Positions 44,528-54,911 of a stretch of 64,000 bases of DNA are shown in pieces; position 1 is the first letter of the stretch; every line of letters starts with the position of its first letter. Below the pieces are notes generated by a model that was not told where the DNA came from, ran no database searches, and saw only the letters and a list, made by a program, of their open reading frames with translations. The translations under genes and the position numbers were made by a program. The stretch comes from Methylophaga thalassica (lineage in GTDB: Bacteria; Pseudomonadota; Gammaproteobacteria; Nitrosococcales; Methylophagaceae), in contig NZ_BSND01000013.1 of the NCBI RefSeq assembly GCF_030159795.1, positions 310,001 to 374,000 on the forward strand. Direction: 5' to 3'.

Positions 44528-46246
44528 TTACTCCTTGATTACCCGATTGACTTCTTCGAGGCTGGTTAAGCCTGCTGCGACTTTTTTGAGTCCGGACTTA
44601 CGAAGATCATCAATACCTTCTTTTTCTGCCTGATCCGCCAACTGAATTGCATTTCCGCCTTCCATGATGATGCGACCCATCGCATCAGATACCGGCATCA
44701 CCTGGTAGATACCGACACGGCCTTTGTAGCCTTCGGTACAACTATCGCATCCCACCGCTTTATAAACTGTGACACCAGCATCAATTTGCGCTTGTGTGAA
44801 TCCTTCAGCCAACAGCGCTTCGTTTGGAAGTGTATCCGGTGCTTTGCATTTTGAGCACAGTCTCCTTGCCAGACGTTGTGCAATGATAAGGGAGACAGCA
44901 GAGGCGATATTAAATGCCGGTACACCCATATTCATTAATCGCGTTAAAGATTGTGGTGCGTCATTGGTATGCAGGGTTGAAAAAACCATATGTCCGGTCT
45001 GTGCCGCTTTGATGGCAATTTCTGCTGTTTCCAAATCACGAATCTCACCGACCATGATGACATCGGGATCCTGGCGTAAAAAAGCACGTAACGCTTCAGA
45101 GAATGTCAGTCCTATCGCTGGGTGAACGTTAACCTGATTAATGCCAGGCAAACTAATTTCAGCCGGATCTTCAGCGGTAGAGATATTACGATCACCGGTA
45201 TTGAGAATATTCAATGCGGTATAAAGCGAGACAGTTTTACCACTACCTGTCGGCCCGGTAACGAGCACCATGCCGTAGGGTTTGTGCATGATTTCCAGAA
45301 AGGTTTTCTTTTGGTTTTCTTCATAACCTAAGGCATCAATACCCAACTGTGCACTGGTGGGATCCAAAATACGCAATACGATTTTTTCACCAAACAACGT
45401 TGGACAGGTGTTCACACGAAAATCGATGGCTTTGGTTTTCGACATTTTCAATCGCATACGACCATCTTGTGGGACACGGCGCTCTGCGATATTCAAGCGT
45501 GATAATACTTTTAAGCGAGCAGCAATACGGCCACCGAGGGCTACAGGCGCTGTTTTCATTTCGTGAAGCATGCCATCGATTCGGACCCGGACCCGGTATT
45601 TTTGTTCATAAGGTTCAAAGTGAATATCGGATGCGCCCGATTTGATAGCATTAGTTAAAATGCCGTTTATAAAACGAACGACCGGGGTGTCATCAACGTT
45701 TTTGTCATTGAGCTGGTCATTTTTGCTGTCATCTTCGTCTGGACCAAGATCGATATCATCGAGCTCTTCGTCATCAAAGTTATCCAGTTTTTCGTTGGTT
45801 TTATCTAATGCCTTTTCGATAATGTTGGAGAGTTTTTGTTCATCGACCAAAACCGGGAAGGTGTTCATGGCCGTATTGAATTGGAATTCGTCCAAGGCCT
45901 GCAAATTAGTGGGATCTGAAACGGCGACATATAAACGTTTGCCGCGCTGAAACAATGGTAAAGCGTTATGCTGGCGAATTAATTTTTCTTGAATTAATGA
46001 GGTCGCCGCAAGATCCAGGTTCATTGCGTCAATATCGAAGAGCGGAACACCAAATTCCTGGGAGGCAATTGCCGCAATGTCGGCACTAGCGAGAATTTTG
46101 TGATTAACCAGATACGTAACGAAAGGCTGCTTGGCTTCTTTGGCTGCGGACTGGGCATGCAGTGCTTGCTCTTCAGTTAAAAGACCTTCATTAACCAGTC
46201 GTCGAGCGAGGCCACTGAGTCTCATGGGGGCTGCCATATTTGCCAT
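44528..46246 (-). CDS. pilB: Type IV pilus assembly ATPase PilB
   Basis: Cytoplasmic hexameric motor for pilus extension. 572 aa from the ATG at 46246. The N-terminal T2SSE domain is followed by an unusually acidic linker (about 155-190, many Asp/Glu). Then come the ATPase with Walker A GPTGSGKT, Asp box, Walker B MVGEIRDLETAEIA, His box FSTLHTNDAP, and the tetracysteine zinc motif CSKC...CDSC of PilB. An upstream extension to 46309 lacks family similarity. AAGGAA lies 12 nt upstream of the chosen ATG. First gene of the pilB-C-D-coaE-zapD-yacG operon; divergent from lptM. No pilA is adjacent. Confidence 0.94.
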   Translation of the reverse strand: MANMAAPMRLSGLARRLVNEGLLTEEQALHAQSAAKEAKQPFVTYLVNHKILASADIAAIASQEFGVPLFDIDAMNLDLAATSLIQEKLIRQHNALPLFQRGKRLYVAVSDPTNLQALDEFQFNTAMNTFPVLVDEQKLSNIIEKALDKTNEKLDNFDDEELDDIDLGPDEDDSKNDQLNDKNVDDTPVVRFINGILTNAIKSGASDIHFEPYEQKYRVRVRIDGMLHEMKTAPVALGGRIAARLKVLSRLNIAERRVPQDGRMRLKMSKTKAIDFRVNTCPTLFGEKIVLRILDPTSAQLGIDALGYEENQKKTFLEIMHKPYGMVLVTGPTGSGKTVSLYTALNILNTGDRNISTAEDPAEISLPGINQVNVHPAIGLTFSEALRAFLRQDPDVIMVGEIRDLETAEIAIKAAQTGHMVFSTLHTNDAPQSLTRLMNMGVPAFNIASAVSLIIAQRLARRLCSKCKAPDTLPNEALLAEGFTQAQIDAGVTVYKAVGCDSCTEGYKGRVGIYQVMPVSDAMGRIIMEGGNAIQLADQAEKEGIDDLRKSGLKKVAAGLTSLEEVNRVIKE

Positions 46247-46387
46247 GACTATTTGTGATTCCTTAACATAAGCTGATCTAGGAACCCTAATAGTATGTAA
46301 CTTAAACAAGAAATTCTAGTTTTCAGATTCAAGACGAATAAGTCTGCGTCGTTATATACTGCCGAATAAATTTTTTGAGGAAATAAA

Positions 46388-46516
46388 ATGCGAGCAATTT
46401 CTTGCTGGACCAGACTGGCGTTGCTGGTTTGTGTACTGATGGCCGTCACGGGCTGTGGACAAAAAGGTGATCTTTACTTGCCGGAAGGCCAGACTAATTT
46501 AATCGCGGCAGGGTAA
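46388..46516 (+). CDS. lptM: Small LPS-assembly lipoprotein LptM (YifL-like)
   Basis: 42-aa lipoprotein, too short for a usual ORF cut-off. Translation from ATG 46388: a short hydrophobic signal, a lipobox ending VTGC-G, then QKGDLYLPEG, which is the LptM hallmark (GxKGPLYxP-like). In E. coli LptM helps mature the LptD-LptE translocon. GAGG lies 7 nt upstream of the ATG. The gene ends 7 nt before lysA, in the order lptM-lysA-dapF common to gammaproteobacteria. Confidence 0.88.
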   Translation: MRAISCWTRLALLVCVLMAVTGCGQKGDLYLPEGQTNLIAAG

Positions 46517-46523
46517 GGTAATA

Positions 46524-47774
46524 ATGAACTATTTTGATTATCAGGCGGGCACCTTGCACGCGGAGAATGTGCCGGTTGATAAAATTGCGGAGCAATATGG
46601 CACGCCAGTCTATATTTATTCTCGTACCGCTCTGGAAAACCACTGGAAGGCCTTTGATGAGGCTTTTTCGGCCTATCCTCACCTTGTCTGTTATGCCGTG
46701 AAAGCAAACTCTAACCTTGCTGTGTTAAATGTGCTGGCAAAACAAGGCTCTGGTTTCGATATTGTCTCCATGGGGGAATTAGCGAGAGTGTTAGCTGCTG
46801 GCGGTGATCCCGCGAAAACCGTATTTTCTGGTGTCGGTAAAACGGAGCAGGAAATTGAATATGCACTGCAACACGGTATACGTTGCTTCAACGTAGAATC
46901 GATTCCTGAACTGGATCGTATTAACACAGTGGCTGGTCGTCTAGGCAAAAAAGCACCTGTGTCAATTCGAGTCAATCCTGATGTCGATGCACAAACGCAT
47001 CCTTATATTTCAACAGGACTGAAAGAAAATAAATTTGGTATCGCTATTGAAGATGCACGTGAGGTATATCGTTCTACGCAAGCCATGCCGCATTTGAATG
47101 TGGTTGCGGTGGATTGTCATATCGGTTCGCAACTGACTTCTGTTTCGCCTTTTGTGGATGCATTAGAGCGTGTTTTATCGTTGATTGATGAACTTGCTGA
47201 AGATGGTATTGAGATTAAACATCTGGATATTGGGGGCGGATTGGGTATCCATTATCGCGATGAGACACCACCTACACCTGCAGAATATGCACAAGCGCTG
47301 GCACCGTTATTAAAGGACCGTGAGCTGGAGATTCTGTTGGAGCCTGGACGTGCAATTGCTGGCAATGCAGGCATTTTATTAACAAAAGTGGAATTTATTA
47401 AGCCAACAGAAGCGAAATGTTTTGCGATTGTTGATGCGGCTATGAATGATTTGTTACGTCCTGCACTTTATCAATCATGGCAAAATATCCAAACAGTCAA
47501 ACAACATTCTGATACAGAAGTGGTCAGCTATGACATAGTAGGTCCTATCTGTGAAACAGGCGACTTTTTGGGTAAAGATCGTGAGCTTGCGATTCAGCAG
47601 GGCGATTTATTAGCTATTCGTTCGGCGGGGGCTTATGGTTTTGCCATGAGTTCAAATTACAACTCTCGTCCACGAGCCGCAGAAGTGATGGTAGAGGGTG
47701 ATAAGGTTCACCTTGTTAGAGAACGTGAAACGATTAATGATCTATTCGCTGGCGAGCATGTTATACAGGCATAA
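46524..47774 (+). CDS. lysA: Diaminopimelate decarboxylase
   Basis: PLP enzyme converting meso-diaminopimelate to lysine. 416 aa. The PLP lysine is in CYAVKANSN (near 55); the phosphate-binding loop is LDIGGGLGIHY; the substrate site has EPGRAIAGNAG and CETGDFLGKDREL. AAGGTAA precedes the ATG. It abuts dapF directly (stop at 47772-47774, next start at 47775). Confidence 0.97.
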   Translation: MNYFDYQAGTLHAENVPVDKIAEQYGTPVYIYSRTALENHWKAFDEAFSAYPHLVCYAVKANSNLAVLNVLAKQGSGFDIVSMGELARVLAAGGDPAKTVFSGVGKTEQEIEYALQHGIRCFNVESIPELDRINTVAGRLGKKAPVSIRVNPDVDAQTHPYISTGLKENKFGIAIEDAREVYRSTQAMPHLNVVAVDCHIGSQLTSVSPFVDALERVLSLIDELAEDGIEIKHLDIGGGLGIHYRDETPPTPAEYAQALAPLLKDRELEILLEPGRAIAGNAGILLTKVEFIKPTEAKCFAIVDAAMNDLLRPALYQSWQNIQTVKQHSDTEVVSYDIVGPICETGDFLGKDRELAIQQGDLLAIRSAGAYGFAMSSNYNSRPRAAEVMVEGDKVHLVRERETINDLFAGEHVIQA

Positions 47775-48626
47775 ATGATGTTGAAATTCAGCAAAATGCA
47801 TGGTTTAGGCAATGATTTCATTGTGATTAATGCCATACAGCAAAAAGTAGAGCTGACCACTGAGCAGATTCGTTTTATGGCGGATAGGCATTTTGGTATC
47901 GGTTGTGACCAGCTTTTGCTGGTTGAAAAAGCATCATCGTCAGACGTGGATTTTCGTTACCGGATTTTTAATGCAGATGGTGGTGAAGTCTCACAATGTG
48001 GAAATGGTGCGCGTTGTTTTGCCCGCTATGTCCGTGATTATGGTTTAACAAGCAAAGATACCATTGCTGTAGAGACTGCTTCTGGCATCATTTATCCGAC
48101 AATTCAGGCTGATGGACTGGTTAGCGTTGATATGGGTAATCCCATTTTTACACCTGAAAAAGTGCCGTTTATTGCTGAATCAGAAGCGGTTACCTATCTG
48201 ATTGATGTCCCGGATTACGACAAAGTCGAAATTGCCAGCGTCTCAATGGGCAATCCGCATGCTGTGATGCTGGTGGATAATGTCGACACAGCCGCTGTAG
48301 AAAAAATAGGTCCTGCTATGGAGTCTCATACACGTTTTCCAGAACGTGTGAATGTTGGCTTCATGCAACTGGTGAACTCAGAAACGATTCGGTTGCGTGT
48401 TTTTGAACGAGGTTCAGGTGAAACGACAGCCTGTGGTACAGGGGCTTGCGCCGCAGTCGTAACGGGGATTCGCCGAGGATTATTAGCCAGAGATGTGACT
48501 GTTTCTTTACCAGGAGGGCAGTTGCAAATTAGCTGGCCAGATGAAAATGCCTCTGTATGGATGACCGGCCCTGCAGAGCATGTATTTGACGGAGAAATTG
48601 CGTGGTCGACACTACAACAGATTTAA
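47775..48626 (+). CDS. dapF: Diaminopimelate epimerase
   Basis: PLP-independent racemase that makes meso-DAP for lysine and peptidoglycan. 283 aa. Both catalytic cysteines are present: [13 protein letters not shown] (first half) and [13 protein letters not shown] (second half). The N-terminus has [11 protein letters not shown]. Two consecutive ATGs (47775 and 47778) can serve as start. It overlaps the DUF484 gene by 25 nt. Confidence 0.97.
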   Translation: MMLKFSKMHGLGNDFIVINAIQQKVELTTEQIRFMADRHFGIGCDQLLLVEKASSSDVDFRYRIFNADGGEVSQCGNGARCFARYVRDYGLTSKDTIAVETASGIIYPTIQADGLVSVDMGNPIFTPEKVPFIAESEAVTYLIDVPDYDKVEIASVSMGNPHAVMLVDNVDTAAVEKIGPAMESHTRFPERVNVGFMQLVNSETIRLRVFERGSGETTACGTGACAAVVTGIRRGLLARDVTVSLPGGQLQISWPDENASVWMTGPAEHVFDGEIAWSTLQQI

Positions 48627-49312
48627 CACTGGAACAGATTGAACAGTATTTAGAGGCCCACCCCGCTCTATTTCTTGAGCAGCCTCATCTGCTGGAGTCG
48701 CTGAACCTTAACAGCTCTCCAGAAGGGACCATTTCCCTTGCCCAAAGACAGACTCAACGTTTACAAGAGAAAAACCAACAGTTAAATGAGCAGTTACATG
48801 CTCTGATAGACAATGCACACAGTAATGCTGCTCTAGAAAAGCGTGTACATAATTTATGTTTAAGTGTCATGGATGCGGTGGATTTAGCCGATCTGATTAA
48901 CTTAATCCAGACCGAGCTAAAACAAGAGTTTGCAGCGGATGATGTTGCCCTAAGACTGTTTTATCAGGGTCAGCACAAACTTGATTTGCCTCAGGTTGCA
49001 GCAAATGTGTCACAGCTTCATGCTGATGATAAAAAACTACGTATTTTTGATAATTTGTTTACCAAACAAGAGCCCGTGTGTGGTCGACTGACAAAAGCAC
49101 AGAAAGGGCTATTGTTTGATGAGCGCGCAGAGGCAATTAACTCTGTTGCCTGCCTGCCTTTAGGGCATCAACCTTGTGCGGGCTTATTGGCCATTGGCAG
49201 TGTTGATGCTAACCGGTTTCATGCGGATATGGCCACCGATTATCTGAGTTTTTTAGGTGAAGTGGTGATGCGTGTGATTAGACAACATACTCACCAACAG
49301 CATGCGCAATGA
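48602..49312 (+). CDS. DUF484 family protein
   Basis: 236 aa, GTG start inside the 3' end of dapF. N-terminal helix region ([21 protein letters not shown] and a Gln-rich coiled coil at about 45-75), then a GAF-like domain (about 85-230) with [20 protein letters not shown]. Function unknown. The dapF-DUF484-xerC order is conserved in gammaproteobacteria. It overlaps xerC by 11 nt. Confidence 0.9.
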   Translation: MVDTTTDLTLEQIEQYLEAHPALFLEQPHLLESLNLNSSPEGTISLAQRQTQRLQEKNQQLNEQLHALIDNAHSNAALEKRVHNLCLSVMDAVDLADLINLIQTELKQEFAADDVALRLFYQGQHKLDLPQVAANVSQLHADDKKLRIFDNLFTKQEPVCGRLTKAQKGLLFDERAEAINSVACLPLGHQPCAGLLAIGSVDANRFHADMATDYLSFLGEVVMRVIRQHTHQQHAQ

Positions 49313-50213
49313 GATAATCAATCCGATAGACGATTTTCTCGACAATTTGTCGTTGCAGCGTCGTCTGTCGGAGCATACGGTAAGTAACTATCGCCGGGAC
49401 TTGCTCCAGCTTGCTGAATATGTCGAGCAACAAAACATCTCAGACTGGACCGTGCTTAAATCCAGTCAGCTCAGACAGTTCATTGCTTTTTTGCATAGAA
49501 AAGGACTGTCTGGTCGGACGATCCAGCGAATGTTGTCTTCGATACGTTCCTTTTATCAATTTCTTATCAAATTTGGTTTGGCTGAGAGTAATCCGGCTAA
49601 AGCGGTTCAAGCCCCAAAAAGCGAAAAAAGATTGCCATCAACATTGGATGTTGATCAGATGAGTGCCTTACTGGACAACACACGTCCCGATACCTTTGTC
49701 GCAGCTAGAGACAGAGCCATAATGGAATTGTTTTATTCCTCAGGCTTACGCTTAGCCGAGCTGGCTGCACTGGAATTACGAGATATCGATTTTGGCGATC
49801 ATTTGGTTCATGTCACTGGTAAAGGGAATAAAGACCGAGTCTGTCCTTTCGGAGGTAAAGCCTTGGCAGCACTGAAGGACTGGTTAGATAAACGCGATCA
49901 GCTGGGTTTTTTTGACCAGCCAGCCGTATTTATTACCCAACAAGGACGACGTTTAGGGGTACGTTCCATCCAAAAACGATTGAGCTACTGGGGTAAAAAA
50001 CAAGGGATTTCTGATCGTGTTCACCCTCACAGATTAAGACATGCTTTTGCTTCGCATATGCTAGAAGCCAGTGGTGATTTACGTGCGGTGCAGGAATTGC
50101 TGGGGCATGCCGATATCAGTACGACACAGATTTATACTCATGTGGATTTTCAGCATCTTGCTAAGGTGTATGACTCGGCTCATCCTCGAGCGAAAAAGCG
50201 TTCAGACTCCTAA
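49302..50213 (+). CDS. xerC: Tyrosine recombinase XerC
   Basis: With XerD it resolves chromosome dimers at dif. 303 aa, close to E. coli XerC (298). N-terminal SAM-like core-binding domain (LSLQRRLSEHTVSNYRRDL); catalytic domain with the Arg in SSGLRLAELAAL, HPHRLRHAFASHML and LGHADISTTQIYTHV ending with the nucleophile Tyr. It is the last gene of the lptM-xerC run; no yigB-type HAD gene follows. A palindromic non-coding stretch lies downstream. Confidence 0.95.
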   Translation: MRNEIINPIDDFLDNLSLQRRLSEHTVSNYRRDLLQLAEYVEQQNISDWTVLKSSQLRQFIAFLHRKGLSGRTIQRMLSSIRSFYQFLIKFGLAESNPAKAVQAPKSEKRLPSTLDVDQMSALLDNTRPDTFVAARDRAIMELFYSSGLRLAELAALELRDIDFGDHLVHVTGKGNKDRVCPFGGKALAALKDWLDKRDQLGFFDQPAVFITQQGRRLGVRSIQKRLSYWGKKQGISDRVHPHRLRHAFASHMLEASGDLRAVQELLGHADISTTQIYTHVDFQHLAKVYDSAHPRAKKRSDS

Positions 50214-50383
50214 ATATAATCACTATTTATCGTCTAAGTCTGACTTTATAAATAAAATCCAATTTAACATCAGTTGCTGACTAGTAATATTATTTTGAGT
50301 TAATCGCCGTACATTTACATTGATATCGCTGCCGCAAGGCATTCATTTATTTTGCATGCCCAAAATAAACGAACCAAACAAAA

Positions 50384-50699
50384 GGGCACCCGATATTGCC
50401 TTTTCTCTAAAAATTCACTGCATTTTATGGCGTGGACACCAACTCGCTGCGCTCAAACACGTGCCCACTTAATCCATAAAATACAGCGAATTTTTAGCGG
50501 CAATAGACGGGAAAATGGGGCTTTTCTAATCCCCCGTTTGTGCTGACGAGGAGTGACATTTATTCAGGTCTGAGGGAGGCTAGTGTTTGAGCGTAGCGAG
50601 TTTTAGCCGACCGCCTGAATCAATGTTATGACGAGTGAAGCCGCAGGCCAGCACTGTGGGGTGCCCTAGGGTTGTTAGGGAAATGGGCAAACATTTCCC
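50384..50699. repeat. Composite palindromic intergenic element between xerC and polA
   Basis: This 538-bp gap (50214-50751) has no credible gene. It contains a hairpin at 50394-50505. The inner stem pairs 50407-50430 with 50474-50497 (22 of 24 positions, about 43-nt loop), and an outer 7-bp arm pairs 50394-50400 with 50499-50505. A second hairpin is at 50562-50620 (ATTCAGG / CCTGAAT ends with an inner GGCT / AGCC). A third is at 50678-50699 (GGGAAATG / CATTTCCC). An 18-nt segment at 50443-50460 recurs inverted at 50583-50600 with one mismatch, and GGGCACCC at 50384 recurs inverted at 50659. The first 170 bp (50214-50383) are AT-rich with nothing notable. It may act as terminator for both convergent genes or be a dispersed repeat. 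Confidence 0.7.
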
Positions 50700-50751
50700 T
50701 GACTCGCCACTAAGGCGAAAACTAGAAGAGCCTTAATTAGGCAAATAAAAC

Positions 50752-53502
50752 TTAATGTGCCTGCTCCCAGTTATCACCCACACCAATCCCGACTTCCAGC
50801 GGCACTTTTAATTCTGCAGCCTTAATCATAAAGTCTTCGATAGTGTTTTTTGCCATATCAAGCTGGTCTTTCGGTACTTCAAACACTAACTCATCGTGTA
50901 CTTGCATGATCATTTTGATGCCAGTATCGGCGTTAGATAACCAAGTATGGATATCAATCATGGCGCGTTTGATGATGTCAGCAGCGCTGCCCTGCATCGG
51001 GGCATTAATCGCTGTACGTTCGGCATATTGGCGGCGCATACCATTACTGGAGTTAATTTCTGGTAGGTACAGACGGCGTCCAAAGAGGGTTTCAACATAA
51101 CCCTGATCTTTGGCTTGCTGGCGGGTGTTATCCATATACTGACGAACACCGGGATAGCGTTCGAAATACACATTCATATAGTCTGCTGCCTGATGACGTT
51201 CGATACCCAGTTGTCTTGAAAGTCCATGGGCGGACATGCCATAAATCAGACCGAAGTTAATGGCTTTGGCGCTGCGACGTTGATCACTGGTGACTTCTTC
51301 TAACGCGACGCCAAATATTTCTGAAGCGGTATGGCGATGAATGTCTTCACCATTGGCAAAGGCATTGAGTAAGCTTTTATCACCTGATAAGTGCGCCATA
51401 ATTCGCAGTTCAATTTGTGAGTAATCCGCTGCCAATAAAACAGAGCCATCCGATGCCACAAAGGCTTCTCGAATACGACGGCCATTTTCACTGCGGATAG
51501 GAATATTCTGCAAATTAGGATCTGAGGAGGACAAACGCCCTGTAGCGGTAACAGCCTGATGATAGGAAGTATGTACTCGCCCACTGGTTTTATTGACCTG
51601 AAGCGGCAGCTTATCGGTATAAGTGGATTTTAGTTTACTTAGTCCGCGGTACTGCATAATGATTTGTGGCAGTTCATAACCTTCATCTGCTAACTCTTGT
51701 AAGACTTCTTCGGCTGTCGAAGGTTGACCTTTTGGCGTTTTCTTTTTCACCGGCAATTGCTGTTTCTCGTAAAGAATTTCCTGCAATTGTTTTGGTGACC
51801 CCAGATTAAATTTCTGACCAGCAACGGCATGAGCCTGTTCTTCGAGATCGGCAATTTGTCTGGCCATATTGTCGCTTTGTTGTTGCAGCATCCAGATATC
51901 AATATTGACGCCATTACGTTCAAGTGTGTTCAACACCGGTAATAATGGCATTTCCAGCTCTTTATAGACCCTGGCGAGAGGGGGAATTTTTTCAATTTTT
52001 GGCCAGAGTGTCTGATGGAGTTGTAAGGTGATATCAGCATCTTCAGCCGCATACGGCGACGCTTGCTCAATGCCAATTTCATTGAAGGTAAGCTGTTTTT
52101 TACCTTTACCGGCAATGTCTTCAAAGTGAATGGTGTCTCGGCCCAGATATTTTTGCGCTAAGGAGTCCATATCATGTCGGGTGGCCGTGCTATCAAGTAC
52201 ATAGGATTCGAGCATGGTGTCATGAGCTATCCCTTGCAGATTGATGCCGTGATTGAGTAATACATGGCGATCGTATTTCAGGTTTTGGCCGACTTTGAGG
52301 TGTTTAGGACTTTCAAGTAAGGGTTTGAGATCCTGCATGACGCTGTCAAACTCCAATTGCTCCGGTGCACCTGGATAATCATGTTTTAGCGGTAAGTAAG
52401 CCGCTTCCCCTGCTTTTACTGCAAACGAAACGCCGACAATTCTGGCTTCAAGATAGTCGAGGCTGGTGGTTTCGGTATCAAATGCAAATAAATCAGCTTT
52501 TTGCAGTTTGTCTAACCAAGCCTGCCATTGTTGTCGTTCAAGAATCGTTTCGTAATGTTGCTCAGTGGTGTTTTTACTTGTTTCTGCGATAGCATCGTTA
52601 TCTGATATGGAGGCACTTCCAGACGATTGTAATTCGCTTATCCAACTGCGGAATTCCAGTTTTTTAAACAATTCAAGCAGTGCTTCAGTGTCTTGAGGCT
52701 GATTTTTAATGTCTTCAAGATGAATATCTAATTCAACATCACATTTTATTGTGGCGAGTTGATAACTTAGATCAGCCATTTCTTTATTTTCAGCCAGTTT
52801 TTCCGGCATTTTTTTCGCACCGCGAAAATCAAGCTCACGAACCGCTTCCAGATTGGCGTAAATATCTTTCAGGCTGCCCAGGTTTTGTAACAGACTCAAT
52901 GCCGTTTTTTCACCGACACCGGGCACACCGGGAATGTTATCCACCTTGTCGCCCATTAATGCCAGAAAGTCGATAATCAGTTCTGGTGGCAGACCAAACT
53001 TTTCTTTCACACCTTCGATATCTAGCACGGTTTCTGTCATGGTATTCACCAGTGTGACATGCTGGTTAACCAACTGCGCCATATCTTTGTCACCCGTACT
53101 GATCACAACATCCAGGCCTTTTTCAGTGGCCTGACGTGCAAATGTGCCAATGACATCATCTGCCTCGACCCCATCAATGACCAGTAGTGGCAGGCCCATC
53201 GCTTTAATAATGTCGTGTACAGGCTGCACTTGCGAACGTAAGTCATCCGGCATCGGCGGACGCTGCGCCTTATATTCAGCAAAAAGTTCATCACGGAAGG
53301 TTTTGCCTTTCGCATCAAAGATGACGGCAATTGGACTATTGGGATAATCGGCCAGTAATCGACGTAACATTGCGGTCACGCCTCTGACAGCCCCAGTTGG
53401 TTCACCGGCGGAGTTTCGGAGATCGGCTTTGAACATGGCATGAAATGCGCGATAAAGGTAAGAAGAACCGTCGACCAGAACGAAAGGGGCAGATTGACTC
53501 AT
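50752..53502 (-). CDS. polA: DNA polymerase I
   Basis: 916 aa, similar to E. coli (928). N-terminal 5'-3' exonuclease (about 1-290: [39 protein letters not shown]). 3'-5' exonuclease (about 320-510) retains [13 protein letters not shown], so proofreading is expected. Polymerase domain has motif [17 protein letters not shown]-helix [16 protein letters not shown] and motif [11 protein letters not shown]. Divergent from the DUF2782 gene. Confidence 0.98.
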   Translation of the reverse strand: MSQSAPFVLVDGSSYLYRAFHAMFKADLRNSAGEPTGAVRGVTAMLRRLLADYPNSPIAVIFDAKGKTFRDELFAEYKAQRPPMPDDLRSQVQPVHDIIKAMGLPLLVIDGVEADDVIGTFARQATEKGLDVVISTGDKDMAQLVNQHVTLVNTMTETVLDIEGVKEKFGLPPELIIDFLALMGDKVDNIPGVPGVGEKTALSLLQNLGSLKDIYANLEAVRELDFRGAKKMPEKLAENKEMADLSYQLATIKCDVELDIHLEDIKNQPQDTEALLELFKKLEFRSWISELQSSGSASISDNDAIAETSKNTTEQHYETILERQQWQAWLDKLQKADLFAFDTETTSLDYLEARIVGVSFAVKAGEAAYLPLKHDYPGAPEQLEFDSVMQDLKPLLESPKHLKVGQNLKYDRHVLLNHGINLQGIAHDTMLESYVLDSTATRHDMDSLAQKYLGRDTIHFEDIAGKGKKQLTFNEIGIEQASPYAAEDADITLQLHQTLWPKIEKIPPLARVYKELEMPLLPVLNTLERNGVNIDIWMLQQQSDNMARQIADLEEQAHAVAGQKFNLGSPKQLQEILYEKQQLPVKKKTPKGQPSTAEEVLQELADEGYELPQIIMQYRGLSKLKSTYTDKLPLQVNKTSGRVHTSYHQAVTATGRLSSSDPNLQNIPIRSENGRRIREAFVASDGSVLLAADYSQIELRIMAHLSGDKSLLNAFANGEDIHRHTASEIFGVALEEVTSDQRRSAKAINFGLIYGMSAHGLSRQLGIERHQAADYMNVYFERYPGVRQYMDNTRQQAKDQGYVETLFGRRLYLPEINSSNGMRRQYAERTAINAPMQGSAADIIKRAMIDIHTWLSNADTGIKMIMQVHDELVFEVPKDQLDMAKNTIEDFMIKAAELKVPLEVGIGVGDNWEQAH

Positions 53503-53597
53503 AAGTTATAACGACCAATTGGATAATAGGGAACAGACTGCTTTTCTCCAAGCAGCGGAAATGCTATCTTTAGTGCCAAATGACACGGAGCATCCAC

Positions 53598-53930
53598 ATG
53601 TTTAACAAATTCGCTATTGTATGCGCAGTTACCCTGGTAATGACAACCCAAGTTTGGGCAGATGAAAAATCAGTGATGGAAAAACCACCTGTGATTCCTG
53701 AGCCATTACAAAGCGGTGAAAGCATGGAGCCCGATATTAATATTATTCAGGAAGATGACCGCACGGTTGAAGAATATCGTATGAACGGTCAACTTTATAT
53801 GATTAAAGTCACGCCATCTATCGGCAAACCTTATTACTTGATGGATTCTGATGGTGACGGTTCTCTGGAGACAAAAAGCTTTGAGCTGGACTCTGGTGCC
53901 GTGCCAAACTGGATTCTGTTGGAGTGGTAA
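53598..53930 (+). CDS. DUF2782 exported protein
   Basis: 110 aa from the ATG at 53598 (GGAG 7 nt upstream); an ATG at 53580 would add six residues. Signal peptide of about 21 residues (ending VWA-DE), then the DUF2782 body with NIIQEDDRTVEEYRMNGQLYMIKVTP and YLMDSDGDGSLE, and a C-terminal PNWILLEW. Function unknown. The order polA / DUF2782 / thrB is shared with pseudomonads. Confidence 0.88.
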   Translation: MFNKFAIVCAVTLVMTTQVWADEKSVMEKPPVIPEPLQSGESMEPDINIIQEDDRTVEEYRMNGQLYMIKVTPSIGKPYYLMDSDGDGSLETKSFELDSGAVPNWILLEW

Positions 53931-53956
53931 GTCGTTTATTTATCTGAGTTCTTTTA

Positions 53957-54904
53957 ATGTCAGTTTATACTGAAGTCGAGCGCGACGATTTAGTCGCGTT
54001 TCTAAGTGATTATTCGGTCGGAGAATTGGTGTCCTATCAGGGCATCAGTGACGGCATCGAGAATACCAATTATTTTGTCACCACAAGCAAAGGTGAGTAT
54101 GTGCTCACTTTATTTGAGCAACACACCTTTGGTGAGTTAGCGTATTTTCTAGATGTGATGACGTTTTTCTACATGAACGACATTCCTTCTGCCCACCCTG
54201 AAGCGGACAGTCAGGGGCATTATCTCAAAAAATTGTGTGGTAAACCCGCGGCTTTAGTTGTGCGATTACCTGGTAGGGGTGTCAATGCCACCGCAACCAT
54301 TGAACAATGCGCACAAATTGGTGCTGTGATGGCTGATATGCATTTAGTTGGACAGTCGTTTCAATCACGACGGCCCTCTGAACGCGGACCTGAATGGCGG
54401 CAGCAAACGGCACAACAGCTATTGCCTCAGTTGGATGATGAAAGAACGGGCATATTGAAAAATGAACTTGCTCATCAGCAAGGTTATGCGACGTTAGGTC
54501 TCCCTGAAGGGGTTACGCATTCAGACTTGTTTCGTGACAATGCTTTATTTGAAGGTAACAAACTAAGCGGTATTATCGACTTTTACTTTGCCAGTGATGA
54601 ATATTTACTTTATGACCTGGCTGTTGCCGTTAATGACTGGTGTGTCGGTGAGGATGGTTTACCCGAAGCCACACGTTATCAGTCGCTTATGAAACACTAT
54701 CTGCAGAAAAGGGCATTAACAGAATCAGAACAGGCTAACTGGAATATGGTTTGTCGGGCAGCAGCACTGCGTTTCTGGCTGTCACGATTACAGGATCAAC
54801 TCTTTCCCCGTGAAGGTGAGCTGACTCAAATTAAAAACCCGGATGCGTTTTTATCTATTCTCAAGTATCACCGTGAGCATCCTCTAACGCTGGATTTTAA
54901 CTAA
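53957..54904 (+). CDS. thrB: Homoserine kinase, APH-like type
   Basis: Phosphorylates homoserine in threonine synthesis. 315 aa of the aminoglycoside phosphotransferase-like ThrB type (as in pseudomonads), not the GHMP type of E. coli. Motifs are SYQGISDGIENTNYFV near the N-terminus, the catalytic HSDLFRDNALF and metal-binding GIIDFYFASDEYLLYDLAV. It is 26 nt after the DUF2782 gene and 7 nt before waaC. Confidence 0.94.
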   Translation: MSVYTEVERDDLVAFLSDYSVGELVSYQGISDGIENTNYFVTTSKGEYVLTLFEQHTFGELAYFLDVMTFFYMNDIPSAHPEADSQGHYLKKLCGKPAALVVRLPGRGVNATATIEQCAQIGAVMADMHLVGQSFQSRRPSERGPEWRQQTAQQLLPQLDDERTGILKNELAHQQGYATLGLPEGVTHSDLFRDNALFEGNKLSGIIDFYFASDEYLLYDLAVAVNDWCVGEDGLPEATRYQSLMKHYLQKRALTESEQANWNMVCRAAALRFWLSRLQDQLFPREGELTQIKNPDAFLSILKYHREHPLTLDFN

Positions 54905-54911
54905 ACAGCTG

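Noticed and set aside
46249-46449. 66-codon minus frame opposite lptM
   Set aside because: It is antisense to lptM and covers the pilB promoter region; no recognisable product.
50352-50546. 64-codon plus frame in the xerC-polA gap
   Set aside because: It runs through the palindromic stem, so its composition is explained by the inverted repeat; no ribosome site.
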